From Mycobacterium sp. Aquia_216 (GTDB lineage Bacteria; Actinomycetota; Actinomycetes; Mycobacteriales; Mycobacteriaceae), in the NCBI RefSeq assembly GCF_026723865.1, contig NZ_CP113529.1, positions 2,356,001 to 2,420,000 of the forward strand: a stretch of 64,000 nt of DNA, given 5' to 3'. Positions within the stretch are counted from its first letter, which is position 1; each line of letters begins with the position of its first letter. Shown here piece after piece: positions 37,779-46,238 of the stretch. The translations under genes were made by a program, and so were the position numbers. Under the pieces are notes generated by a model. It did not search any database, was not told the DNA's origin, and saw nothing but the letters and a program-made list of their open reading frames with translations.

Positions 37779-38866
37779 CGGATCTCCGTCAACTGGTTGT
37801 TGGATTTGGTCACGCAGCAGGCGCCGAGGATCTCGTCAGAAAGATCGGGCACGGTCGCACCGTCGAGCATGTGCTCCAGCAGTGCCGCGACGTTGCGCGC
37901 GTAGAGCTCGCTGGCGTGTTCGGGCATGCCGGCCGGAAGGTTCAGCGGCGCGGTGATGGTGACGTCGTGCCGACGCACCGTCTCTCCCGGCACGGTGAGT
38001 TCACAGTTGCCGCCGGCCTCACCGGCGAGGTCGACGACGACGCTGCCGCTGCGCATCAGGCGCACGGCTGCAGCGGTGACCAATCTGGGTGCGGCACGGC
38101 CGGGTACGAGAGCGGTGGTGATGACCACGTCGAAGCCGGGAATCGCTTCGGTGAGACGGCGTTGCTGCTCGGCCTGTTCTGCCGGCGTCAGGGCGCGGGC
38201 GTACCCGCCTTCGCCGGCGGCCGTGACGCCGAGTTCGAGCCACTTGGCGCCCAACGATCTGACTTGGTCGGCGACTTCGGGCCGGACGTCGAAGCCGGTG
38301 GTGCGGGCCCCCAGCCGTTTTGCCGTGGCCAGTGCCTGAAGTCCGGCAACGCCGACACCGAGCACCAAAACTGTTGCCGGCTTCACTGTTCCGGCAGCGG
38401 TGGTCATCATCGGGAAGAAGCGGGTCGAGCACTGCGCGGCACACAGCACCGCCTTGTATCCCGCGACATTGGCCTGTGAGGAGAGCGCATCCATGGTCTG
38501 GGCCCGTGAAATCCGGGGCACGGCTTCCATCGCGAAGCCGTTGACACCCGCTCGTCGCAAACGCTCGCCGAGCTCGGGGCGGGTGCGGGGCGCGAGGAAG
38601 CCGATCAGGCTGGCTCCCTGTTTCAAACGGCTGATCTCCGTCTCAGTCGGCGGGTTCACCTTGACCACGACATCGGCCGACCAAGGATCGCCAATAACGG
38701 CGCCCGCGTTTCTGTAGTCCTCGTCGCGGATCAAGGCTCCCTCGCCGGCTCCCGTCTCGACGACGAGATGGTGGCCGGCGGCACGCAGGCGTTCGACGAC
38801 GCCGGGTACCAGGGCGACTCGGTTTTCGCCGGCGGCGATCTCGCGAGGCACTCCGATCGCAGACAT
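37775..38866 (-). CDS. pntAa: NAD(P) transhydrogenase subunit alpha, NAD-binding part
   Basis: This 363-residue domain I subunit is related to alanine dehydrogenase: GVPREIAAGENRVALVPG, the Rossmann motif VLVLGVGVAGLQALATAKRLGA near residue 170 and the flexible loop VVITTALVPGRAAPRLV. It binds NAD(H) and faces the cytoplasm. The ATG at 38866 follows GGAAGAGGG; a longer reading would run into the divergent gene. A perfect GntR box lies about 105 nt upstream, shared with the divergent reductase gene, so this is the head of the pntAa-pntAb-pntB-fdh operon. Confidence 0.94.
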   Translation of the reverse strand: MSAIGVPREIAAGENRVALVPGVVERLRAAGHHLVVETGAGEGALIRDEDYRNAGAVIGDPWSADVVVKVNPPTETEISRLKQGASLIGFLAPRTRPELGERLRRAGVNGFAMEAVPRISRAQTMDALSSQANVAGYKAVLCAAQCSTRFFPMMTTAAGTVKPATVLVLGVGVAGLQALATAKRLGARTTGFDVRPEVADQVRSLGAKWLELGVTAAGEGGYARALTPAEQAEQQRRLTEAIPGFDVVITTALVPGRAAPRLVTAAAVRLMRSGSVVVDLAGEAGGNCELTVPGETVRRHDVTITAPLNLPAGMPEHASELYARNVAALLEHMLDGATVPDLSDEILGACCVTKSNNQLTEIR

Positions 38867-38970
38867 AGCCCTCTTCCTTGAGTTGGCCGGAAGGCACGCT
38901 CGACGCGGTCCGGATTGGTGAAGTCCCGACGTCCCGCCGAGAGCGCGATGGCTACAAACATACAAGGATC

Positions 38971-38983
38971 GCATACTGTATGC
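38971..38983. promoter_or_regulatory. GntR-type box 6 (GCATACTGTATGC)
   Basis: This is a perfect 6-1-6 palindrome between divergent pntAa (105 nt away) and the PanE-like reductase gene (70 nt away). It is one of the two best box sequences and could control both operons together. Confidence 0.75.
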
Positions 38984-39052
38984 AATAATGAGGACGCCTT
39001 GGACCTTGGCCGCCCAGCGGCTCGATGCATGCGGGATGCGGGAGGAGACTCT

Positions 39053-40078
39053 ATGAGGATTGCAGTCGTTGGTGCCGGAGCTATCGGCGCCTATTGGGGC
39101 GCCGCGTTGTACCGGGGCGGTTCCGACGTTCACCTGATCGCGCGAAACGACAACTTGCGAGCGATCCGGAAAAGCGGTGTGCGCGTGATCAGTCCGCGCG
39201 GTGACTTCTTGGCGCACCCCAACGCGACGGACTCCCCGGCCGAGATCGGGCCGGTCGACTACATCTTCTTGGGTCTCAAAGCACACAGCTATCCCACGTG
39301 CGGTCCGCTGATTGAGCCCCTGCTGGGTCCGAACACGGCAATCATCGCCGCGCAGAACGGCATTCCCTGGTGGTATTTCCACCAGCTGCCGGGTCCCTAT
39401 CAAGGACACCGGATCGAGGCGGTGGATCCCGGCGGCGCCACCAGCGCAGTGCTGGCTCCCGAGCGAGCGATCGGCTGCGTGGTGTACCCGGCCACAGTTC
39501 TGGAGGCTCCAGGCGTGGTTCGGCATCTCGAGGGGACACGGTTTTCCATCGGCGAACCGTCCGGAGAGCTCTCGGGGCGCTGTAAGGCGCTGAGCGAAGC
39601 GATGATCGCCGGCGCACTGAAATGCCCGGTGGAGACCGATCTGCGCAACGACATCTGGATCAAGTTGATGGGTAACGTGGCATTCAACCCGCTCAGTGCG
39701 TTGACCAGAGCGACGATGGTGCAGATGTGCCAGGACCTGAACACCCGACGAGTGGTGATGCAGCTGATGGAGGAGACCCTGGACATCGCCGCGAGATTGG
39801 GTAGTACGCCGGATATTTCGATAGACAAGCGGCTGCGAGGGGCCGAAAAGGTCGGGCACCACAAGACTTCGATGCTTCAAGATCTCGAAGCGGGCAAGGA
39901 GCTGGAGCTCGATGCGATTGTCTCCGCGGTGGTGGAACTCGCCGACCTGACCGGGGCGTCCGCTCCTACCCTTCGCACCGTCCACGCTGCCACCGACCTC
40001 CTCGCCCGCACCAGTGGAGTGGCGCCGTCACGCCGTGGCGGGGTTTTGCAACAACAACCTCAAGCGGCTCTGCGCTAG
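39053..40078 (+). CDS. PanE-like ketopantoate reductase family; candidate oxalyl-CoA reductase
   Basis: This 341-residue NADPH-type reductase has the Rossmann motif GAGAIGAYWG (residues 8-17), an Arg after the second strand (ARND, NADP-type) and the catalytic-lysine segment IWIKLMGNVAFNPLSAL with K204. Methylobacterium extorquens uses a member of this family (PanE2) to reduce oxalyl-CoA to glyoxylate during oxalate growth. Context supports that role: it shares a GntR box with pnt-fdh, which can supply NADPH, and is followed 17 nt later by pyruvate kinase. Pantoate synthesis is the alternative but would not explain the setting. Confidence 0.82.
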   Translation: MRIAVVGAGAIGAYWGAALYRGGSDVHLIARNDNLRAIRKSGVRVISPRGDFLAHPNATDSPAEIGPVDYIFLGLKAHSYPTCGPLIEPLLGPNTAIIAAQNGIPWWYFHQLPGPYQGHRIEAVDPGGATSAVLAPERAIGCVVYPATVLEAPGVVRHLEGTRFSIGEPSGELSGRCKALSEAMIAGALKCPVETDLRNDIWIKLMGNVAFNPLSALTRATMVQMCQDLNTRRVVMQLMEETLDIAARLGSTPDISIDKRLRGAEKVGHHKTSMLQDLEAGKELELDAIVSAVVELADLTGASAPTLRTVHAATDLLARTSGVAPSRRGGVLQQQPQAALR

Positions 40079-40095
40079 GGGAAAGGACACCGTCC

Positions 40096-41298
40096 ATGCG
40101 CACAACGAAGATTGTCTGCACATTGGGACCCGCGACCGCCACAGCTCCGCGGCTGACTGAACTCATCGATGCCGGAATGGATGTCGCGCGACTGAATTTC
40201 AGTCACGGCACGCACGCGGAGCATTCCGCCTACTACGACCTGGTCCGCGAGATCGCCGCTCGACGCCGGCCCTCTGTGCGAGTGCTGGCCGACTTGCAAG
40301 GACCCAAAATACGGCTGGGACGGTTCGCCAACGGGCCGGTGGTCTGGAGTGCCGGCGAGAAAGTCGCGATCACCACCGATGCCTGTCCGGGCGATCACGA
40401 CCGAGTCTCCACTACCTATCGCGGTCTGGCCTCGGACGTGAAAACCGGCGATCGGCTGCTTGTCGACGACGGCAGAATCGACTTGGCGGTGGTGGAAGTC
40501 AACGGCTCGGACATCGGCTGCGAGGTGATGCACGGAGGGCCCGTCAGCGACAACAAGGGCATCTCATTGCCCGGAGTCGCGGTCAGCGCTCCGACGTTGT
40601 CCGACAAAGACATTGAGGACCTGAAGTTCGCTTTGAATCTTGGTGTGGACATGATTGCCATGTCGTTCGTGCGCGCACCGGAGGAGGCAAAGCTGGCCCA
40701 CGCCATCATGAGTGAGGTCGGCAGGCGAGTGCCCGTGATCGCCAAACTGGAGAAGCCAGAAGCTGTCTTGTGTTTGCCGGCGATCGTCGCGGCTTTCGAC
40801 GGCTTGATGGTGGCCCGCGGTGATCTCGGTGTCGAGATGCCGTTGGAGCAGATACCGCTGGTCCAAAAGCGAGTGATCCGGCTCTGCCGCGATGCTGCCA
40901 AGCCGGTCATCGTCGCCACGCACATGCTCGACTCGATGGTCTCGGACCGGCGTCCGACGCGAGCCGAAGTGTCCGACGTGGCCAACGCGGTGCTCGATGG
41001 CGCCGACGCGGTGATGCTGTCCGCGGAGACCAGCGTCGGAGCCTATCCGGCTCACACCGTGACCACGATGGCGCGCATCGTCGAAGAAGCCGAGGGTGCG
41101 ATCCACCGTGGAGAACCGCCGTATTGGGCCGGTCGTCCCGACGGCCATCGCGACTTCGTTGCTGAGGCGGTCTTGGCGGCGGCGCGCTTGGTGCGGCGGC
41201 GACTGAGAGCGGTCGCGGGCCGTTACGCCCTCGCGGGCAGCACCGCGGCATTAGGCCTGAGCGCAGTGTCGTCGGTGTCGCACCGCCGGAATCATTAA
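40096..41298 (+). CDS. pyk: Pyruvate kinase, short form lacking most of the C-terminal regulatory domain
   Basis: This 400-residue pyruvate kinase converts phosphoenolpyruvate and ADP to pyruvate and ATP. Catalytic elements are intact: KIVCTLGPAT, ARLNFSHG, DLQGPKIR, IAKLEKPEAV, the MVARGDLGVE loop and VATHMLDSM. After about residue 345 only 55 residues remain (normal C-domain about 120), and they read ARLVRRRLRAVAGRYALAGS with no AMP/glucose-phosphate site, so allosteric control is probably lost. It begins 17 nt after the reductase gene and ends 12 nt before the PE gene. It is likely a regulon-specific isozyme; a full-length housekeeping enzyme should exist elsewhere. Confidence 0.88.
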   Translation: MRTTKIVCTLGPATATAPRLTELIDAGMDVARLNFSHGTHAEHSAYYDLVREIAARRRPSVRVLADLQGPKIRLGRFANGPVVWSAGEKVAITTDACPGDHDRVSTTYRGLASDVKTGDRLLVDDGRIDLAVVEVNGSDIGCEVMHGGPVSDNKGISLPGVAVSAPTLSDKDIEDLKFALNLGVDMIAMSFVRAPEEAKLAHAIMSEVGRRVPVIAKLEKPEAVLCLPAIVAAFDGLMVARGDLGVEMPLEQIPLVQKRVIRLCRDAAKPVIVATHMLDSMVSDRRPTRAEVSDVANAVLDGADAVMLSAETSVGAYPAHTVTTMARIVEEAEGAIHRGEPPYWAGRPDGHRDFVAEAVLAAARLVRRRLRAVAGRYALAGSTAALGLSAVSSVSHRRNH

Positions 41299-41310
41299 GG
41301 GGGACAACAT

Positions 41311-41610
41311 ATGTCGTTCGTCAACGTCCAACCCGATGCGCTGGCGGGAGCGGCCTCGCAGCTGGGTGCGATCGGCGCTTCGATGAATGCCCAGAACGCG
41401 GCTGCGGCGGGCCCCACCACCGGAGTGGTTCCCGCGGCCGCGGACGAGGTTTCTGCACTGATCGCCGCACAATTCACGATGTATGCCCAAATGTATCGGT
41501 CCGTCAGCGCTCAGGGCGCGGTAGTGCTGGAGGCGCTGGTCAAAACCATGGCGGCAAGCGCGGATACGTACGCTGCGACCGAGGCCGCCAATGCCGCGGC
41601 TACCGGGTGA
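41311..41610 (+). CDS. PE family protein (PE domain only)
   Basis: This 99-residue protein is a bare PE domain: MSFVNVQPDALAGAASQLGAI, then EVSALIAAQFTMYAQMYRSVSAQ, ending AATEAANAAATG. The YxxxD/E-type type VII secretion signal appears as YAATE near residue 89. Its AAGGGGG ribosome site overlaps the pyruvate kinase stop codon, so it is co-transcribed with a metabolic operon. PE proteins pair with PPE partners for ESX export; the GntR-boxed PPE gene 7.4 kb away is a candidate partner (inference). Confidence 0.88.
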   Translation: MSFVNVQPDALAGAASQLGAIGASMNAQNAAAAGPTTGVVPAAADEVSALIAAQFTMYAQMYRSVSAQGAVVLEALVKTMAASADTYAATEAANAAATG

Positions 41611-41615
41611 GCAGG

Positions 41616-42395
41616 CTAGAGAGCGGCGCCTTTGTCGAACTCCGAGGCGATGGCGCGCGCGACCCGCTTCAACAGCGGCGTAACCTTCGGCGCGGACGTC
41701 AACGTGACGCGCACCGCGGGACCGGAGATCGAAATGGCGGTCAGTGACGGCGCATCGGGTACCGGCACGGCGAAGCAGCGCACGCCGATTTCCTGCTCGC
41801 CCTCGTCGACGGCATAGCCGCGGGCACGGCACAGCGTGATGTCTTGGAGCAATCCGTCGGTCGTCGTGTGCGAATTCTCGGTCGCTGCGGGCATCCCGGT
41901 TCGCGCCAGCAAATCGCGCAGCGCCTTATCGGGGAGTTGCATCAGCAGCGCCTTGCCCACTCCGGTGCAGTGCGGGTAGACCCGCCGGCCGACCTCGGTG
42001 AACATGCGCATCGAATGCGGTGAGGGGACCTGGGCAACGTAGACGGCCATGTCATTGTCCATCACCGCCATGTTCGCCGTCTCGCCGGTGCGGTCCACCA
42101 ACTCACTGAGATGGGGCCGTGACCACATACCGATGAGCTGGCCCGCGCTCTCACCCAAGCGAATCAGCCTCGGCCCCAACGAGTAATGCCGGTTGGGAAG
42201 CTGCCGCAGGTACCCCATGCCCAACAAGGTTCGTGCCAGTCGGTGCATCGTGGGCTGGGGCAGATCGGCGCGCGCCGCGAGCTCACCGAGCGCACCGGTC
42301 CCGCCCATCGCGGCCAGAATCTCGAGCACCCCGAACGCTCGTTCCACCGATTGGACACCGCCCGTGCGGTCAGCGTATTCGGGCTCAGTGGTCAT
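41616..42395 (-). CDS. IclR-family regulator of the glyoxylate branch
   Basis: This 259-residue IclR regulator has an N-terminal winged HTH (SVERAFGVLEILA, LPQPTMHRLARTL) and a C-terminal effector domain with CTGVGKALLMQLP and AVDEGEQEIGVRCFAVPV. It is the last gene of the hyi-glxR-gcl operon and ends 5 nt from the convergent PE gene. IclR proteins of this group (AllR, GclR types) respond to glyoxylate. It is the natural candidate to bind the two identical 17-bp palindromes in the hyi/glxK region. Confidence 0.88.
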   Translation of the reverse strand: MTTEPEYADRTGGVQSVERAFGVLEILAAMGGTGALGELAARADLPQPTMHRLARTLLGMGYLRQLPNRHYSLGPRLIRLGESAGQLIGMWSRPHLSELVDRTGETANMAVMDNDMAVYVAQVPSPHSMRMFTEVGRRVYPHCTGVGKALLMQLPDKALRDLLARTGMPAATENSHTTTDGLLQDITLCRARGYAVDEGEQEIGVRCFAVPVPDAPSLTAISISGPAVRVTLTSAPKVTPLLKRVARAIASEFDKGAAL

Positions 42396-42430
42396 CGGGT
42401 GTCACCGAGTCAAGCGCGGCGGACGACGCG

Positions 42431-44224
42431 CTAGTCGAACAGCAATGCGGCAGTGGGTGAATCGTCGAGCGTGGTTGCCAGCTCATTGTGTTCGGTGATG
42501 TTGTCGATGTCGGTGCCCATCGCGATGTTCGTGATGCGTTCCAAGAATATCTCGACCACCACGGGCACCTTGTGCTCGCGGGCGAGTTGCTGCGCGCGGG
42601 CGAGTGCGGGCGCGATCAGCGCTGGGTCGGTGACTTGGATTGCCTTGCAGCCCAATCCTTCCACTACCCGGCGGTGGTCGACCCCATAGCCCTTCGGCAG
42701 CTCGGTATCGTCCGATTCCTGGGCATTGATGTTATCGAAAGCCAACGAGACGAAATAGTCCATGTCGAAGTTGAGCTGAGCTTGGCGGATCAGCCCGAGG
42801 TAGGAGTTGTTGACGACGACATGGACGTAGGGCAGGTTGAACTGTGCGCCGACGGCCAGTTCCTCGATGAGGAATTGGAAGTCGTAATCACCCGACAATC
42901 CGACCACCGTGGCGGTTGGGTCGGCGGCGACCACGCCGAGCGCGGCGGGAATCGTCCATCCCAGTGGCCCGGCCTGCCCGCAGTTGATCCAGTGCCGCGG
43001 CTTGAAGACCTGCAGGAATTGACCTCCGGCGATCTGGGAGAGTCCAATCGCGGTGACGTAGCGGGCATTACGCCCGAATGCCCGATTCATCTCTTCGTAG
43101 ACGCGTTGCGGCTTGATGGGGATGTCGTCGAAGTGAGTCTTGCGGTGCATGGTCTTTTTGCGGTCTTGGCAGTCCCGCACCCAGTCGGCCCAGTCCGGGA
43201 GGTGGCCGGCCGAACGCCGCTGGGATGCCTGCGCCACCAGCATCTCCAACGCCGCCTTGGCATCAGAGACAATGCCGAGGTCGGGGGCGAACACCCGGCC
43301 GATCTGGGTGGGTTCGATGTCGATGTGCACAAAGCGGCGGCCCCGCCGGTAGGTGTCGAGTCCGCCGGTGTGGCGGTTGGCCCACCGGTTGCCGATACCG
43401 ATTACGAAATCCGATTCGAGTAGGGCGGCGTTGCCGTAGCGGTGAGCGGTCTGTAGCCCGACCATCCCCGCCGCCAGTCGATGGTCGTCGGGAATGGTTC
43501 CCCACCCCATCAGCGTCGGCACCACCGGGACATTGAGCAACTCGGCGAGTTCGACGAGTAGTTCGTCGGCGTCGGCGTTGATGATGCCGCCACCGGCGAT
43601 GATAAGTGGCCGTTGCGCGGTGACCAGCATGTCAAGCGCTTTGGCTATCTGCGCCGGCGTGGCCGCGGGCTTGTAGACCGGGAGGGGAGCGTAAGTGCCG
43701 GGGTCGAAATCGATTTCGGCCATCTGAACGTCGATGGGCAGGTCGATCAGCACCGGGCCGGGCCGGCCCGAGCGCATCAGGTGAAACGCCTGGGCGAAGG
43801 CGCCGGGGACCTGCCCGGGTTCGAGAACCGTCATTGCCATCTTCGTCACGGGTGCCGCGATCGAGGCGATGTCGACTGCCTGAAAGTCTTCTTTGTGCAG
43901 CTTGTTGACCGGAGCCTGGCCGGTGATTGCCAGGATGGGAATGGAATCGGCGCTGGCTGAATACAATCCGGTGATCATGTCGGTGCCGGCAGGGCCCGAG
44001 GTGCCGATGCACACACCAATGTTGCCCGGTGCGGCGCGGGTGTAACCCTCGGCCATGTGGCTGGCGCCCTCGACGTGGCGGGCCAGCAGGTGCCGGATCC
44101 CGCCGTGGGCACGCATCGCCGAATAGAAAGGATTGATGGCTGCCCCCGGCAAGCCGAAAGCATGGGTGGCACCCTCGATTTCGAGAATTCTGACGGCCGC
44201 GTCGACCGTGCGCATCCGGGTCAC
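42431..44224 (-). CDS. gcl: Glyoxylate carboligase (tartronate-semialdehyde synthase)
   Basis: This 597-residue ThDP/FAD enzyme joins two glyoxylates to tartronate semialdehyde and CO2. The diagnostic replacement of the usual catalytic Glu by Val is present at residue 51 ([14 protein letters not shown]), the same number as in E. coli Gcl. [20 protein letters not shown] and [17 protein letters not shown] are Gcl-type, and [14 protein letters not shown] is the TPP motif. The GTG start overlaps the glxR stop. All parts are intact. It is embedded in hyi-glxR-gcl-iclR, the order of enzymes for the glycerate pathway. Confidence 0.97.
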   Translation of the reverse strand: MTRMRTVDAAVRILEIEGATHAFGLPGAAINPFYSAMRAHGGIRHLLARHVEGASHMAEGYTRAAPGNIGVCIGTSGPAGTDMITGLYSASADSIPILAITGQAPVNKLHKEDFQAVDIASIAAPVTKMAMTVLEPGQVPGAFAQAFHLMRSGRPGPVLIDLPIDVQMAEIDFDPGTYAPLPVYKPAATPAQIAKALDMLVTAQRPLIIAGGGIINADADELLVELAELLNVPVVPTLMGWGTIPDDHRLAAGMVGLQTAHRYGNAALLESDFVIGIGNRWANRHTGGLDTYRRGRRFVHIDIEPTQIGRVFAPDLGIVSDAKAALEMLVAQASQRRSAGHLPDWADWVRDCQDRKKTMHRKTHFDDIPIKPQRVYEEMNRAFGRNARYVTAIGLSQIAGGQFLQVFKPRHWINCGQAGPLGWTIPAALGVVAADPTATVVGLSGDYDFQFLIEELAVGAQFNLPYVHVVVNNSYLGLIRQAQLNFDMDYFVSLAFDNINAQESDDTELPKGYGVDHRRVVEGLGCKAIQVTDPALIAPALARAQQLAREHKVPVVVEIFLERITNIAMGTDIDNITEHNELATTLDDSPTAALLFD

Positions 44225-45114
44225 TGGATCCCACCTTCCTTATGTCCGGACAGGCGTTCGACACCTCGTAGCAGGCCGGAGTGGTCGAGGGGGCCGTCCC
44301 CGTTGGCCACCGCCGAAGCCATCAGCTGCGCGACGACGGCGCCGAGCGGAATGGTCACACCCGCTTCGCGGGCCGCACTGGTGACGATGCCCATGTCTTT
44401 GTGGTGCAGTTCGATCCGGAAACCTGGGTCGAAGTTGCGTGCCAACATCTTTGGGGCCTTCTGTTCGATCACCGCCGAGCCCGCCAGCCCACCACCCAGC
44501 ACCTTGATTGCTGCGTCCAGGTCGACGCCGTAGGCGCGCAGGAACGTCACTGCTTCGGCGAGGAGCTCGATGTTGCCGGCGACTATTAGCTGATTGGCCG
44601 CCTTGACGGTCTGGCCCGCCCCGTTGGGCCCGACATGAACGATTGTCTTGCCGACGAGCTCCAGAATCGGTTTAGCCGCTGCGAAATCGCTGTCGGTGGC
44701 GCCGACCATGATCGACAACGACGCGTTCTTGGCGCCGGGCTCGCCGCCGGACACCGGGGCATCAATGAGACGCAACCCGCGTTGAGTGGCTTCCTTGGCC
44801 AGCTCGGCGGTGACGTCGGGCCGGATGGAGGAGAAGTCGATCACCAGCGTCGAGGGCTGAGCATGAGCGAAAACACCGTCCTCCGAGAGCAATACATTTT
44901 GTACGTCGGGGGAGTCGGGCACCATGACGGCCACGATGTCGGCGTTCTTCACGCTCTCCGCGATGGAGCCCGCCTCCGCTCCGCCCGCTTCGATCAGTGC
45001 CGCGGCCCGGCCCGGTGATCGGTTGTAGCCGACGACGGTGTGGCCGGCGTGGGCGAGATGGCAGGCCATGGGACTGCCCATGATGCCCAGCCCGATGAAG
45101 GCGATCGTGCTCAC
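44221..45114 (-). CDS. glxR: Tartronate semialdehyde reductase (2-hydroxy-3-oxopropionate reductase)
   Basis: This 297-residue beta-hydroxyacid dehydrogenase reduces tartronate semialdehyde to glycerate. The nucleotide loop [14 protein letters not shown] (residues 7-20) is followed by YNRSPGR, whose Arg suggests NADPH. The substrate motif is [16 protein letters not shown], with the catalytic Lys in [10 protein letters not shown]. It is flanked with 4-nt overlaps by hyi and gcl, so all three are translationally coupled. Confidence 0.95.
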   Translation of the reverse strand: MSTIAFIGLGIMGSPMACHLAHAGHTVVGYNRSPGRAAALIEAGGAEAGSIAESVKNADIVAVMVPDSPDVQNVLLSEDGVFAHAQPSTLVIDFSSIRPDVTAELAKEATQRGLRLIDAPVSGGEPGAKNASLSIMVGATDSDFAAAKPILELVGKTIVHVGPNGAGQTVKAANQLIVAGNIELLAEAVTFLRAYGVDLDAAIKVLGGGLAGSAVIEQKAPKMLARNFDPGFRIELHHKDMGIVTSAAREAGVTIPLGAVVAQLMASAVANGDGPLDHSGLLRGVERLSGHKEGGIQ

Positions 45115-45968
45115 TGATTCCTCGTTCCTGTCAGTGTTTTCAGTGATTCGACGTTGAAACCGCCACGACCTCGCTCGTCCGGCGGCAGCCAGTCGAAGGT
45201 GTCGGGCCGAGATGACTTGTATTCCAAACCGATGTAGCCGCTGTATTGCGGCGCCAGCATGGCGAAATAGTCTCCCAGCGGGATCTCACCGGTTCCCGGC
45301 TCCCCACGTCCGGGAGCGTCGGCGACCTGAACATGTCCGATCAGCTCGTAGTTGGACTGCAGCGCCGCGGGCACATCGTCGTTGTTGACATAAAGGTGAT
45401 ACAGATCCGCCAACAGGCGCAGATTGGTGACGCCCGCTTCCGCTCGAACGCGGTCGATGACGCGAACGGCGTCGGCCGCGGTTTTGAGTGGGTAGCGGGG
45501 TGCGCCGCTGACCGGCTCGATGAGCACCGTCGCGCCGATGCGGTGGGCGGCTTGAGCCGCGTAAGCAAGGTTCTTGGCCGCCACCTCGTCTTGCACCTCC
45601 GGCGCGATACCGTCGATGCGGTTGCCGTAGAGGGCATTAAAGGCCCGGGTGTCCAAGCTTTCGGCAATGCCGATGGCGACGTGCACATTGTCGCGAAACT
45701 CGGTCGTCAGCGCGGGATCGGACAGCACACCTCGGTCGCCACCGGCCATGTGACCGGCGAAGAAGTTCAGTCCGGACAACTGCACTTCCGCCTCTTCGAT
45801 GGCGCGGACGAAGGCCCTGACGTCCGCGTCTGGGGGTGTCGCCTCGATGAACGGCCACCAGAACTCCACCGCCTCAAAGCCCGCCGCTCGAGCCGCGGCC
45901 GGTCGGTCCAGCACGGGTAGGTCGGTGAACAGGATCGAGCAGTTCACCGTGTAAGTCGCCGGAGCCAT
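45111..45968 (-). CDS. hyi: Hydroxypyruvate isomerase
   Basis: This 285-residue TIM-barrel isomerase of the Hyi/GIP family interconverts hydroxypyruvate and tartronate semialdehyde. Metal-binding-type segments include LIEPVSGAPRYPL, RLLADLYHLYVN, IGHVQVADAPGRGEPGTGEI and YIGLEYKSS. The ATG at 45968 was chosen for its AGGAAGGAC site and the natural MAPATYTVNCSILF start. It is the first gene of the minus-strand hyi-glxR-gcl-iclR operon. An IclR-type palindrome (46002-46018) lies 33 nt upstream. Confidence 0.93.
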   Translation of the reverse strand: MAPATYTVNCSILFTDLPVLDRPAAARAAGFEAVEFWWPFIEATPPDADVRAFVRAIEEAEVQLSGLNFFAGHMAGGDRGVLSDPALTTEFRDNVHVAIGIAESLDTRAFNALYGNRIDGIAPEVQDEVAAKNLAYAAQAAHRIGATVLIEPVSGAPRYPLKTAADAVRVIDRVRAEAGVTNLRLLADLYHLYVNNDDVPAALQSNYELIGHVQVADAPGRGEPGTGEIPLGDYFAMLAPQYSGYIGLEYKSSRPDTFDWLPPDERGRGGFNVESLKTLTGTRNQ

Positions 45969-46001
45969 GGCCGTCCTTCCTCTTTGCCTAGGCCGAACAA
46001 C

Positions 46002-46018
46002 ATTCCGCAATACGGAAT
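46002..46018. promoter_or_regulatory. IclR-type operator 1 (ATTCCGCAATACGGAAT)
   Basis: This is an inverted repeat ATTCCG-N5-CGGAAT. The identical 17 bp occurs in reverse orientation at 46200-46216. A degenerate half, CCGGAATACGAAATT, starts at 46027. It lies just before hyi. GGAA/TTCC-type palindromes are common for IclR-family regulators, and an IclR gene ends this operon. Confidence 0.72.
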
Positions 46019-46199
46019 GTCCACACCGGAATACGAAATTGAGTCAAGGCGATACACCAGTCCCTGTCAAGGAATGGCGCGATCCGTACAACCCCAATTG
46101 TCAGATTTAATAAGCAATTTCGATGACTACGCCAGATGTCGGTCCGGTGGCTTTGACAGTCGCGCGTCGGGCGTGTCAGGTTGTTGGGATGGAAGCATC

Positions 46200-46216
46200 A
46201 TTCCGTATTGCGGAAT
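46200..46216. promoter_or_regulatory. IclR-type operator 2 (ATTCCGTATTGCGGAAT)
   Basis: This is the exact reverse complement of operator 1, 22 nt before the glycerate kinase start. The two sites are 198 bp apart centre to centre and bracket the hyi/glxK divergent promoters, so looping or independent control are both possible. The 270-nt divergent region between the genes contains nothing else recognised. Confidence 0.72.
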
Positions 46217-46238
46217 GCTCGGGTATTGCGCTCTCCTG

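Noticed and set aside
37775..39985. Long pntAa reading extending through the divergent reductase gene
   Set aside because: The first 373 codons are antisense to the PanE-like gene; ATG 38866 with GGAAGAGGG is the natural start.
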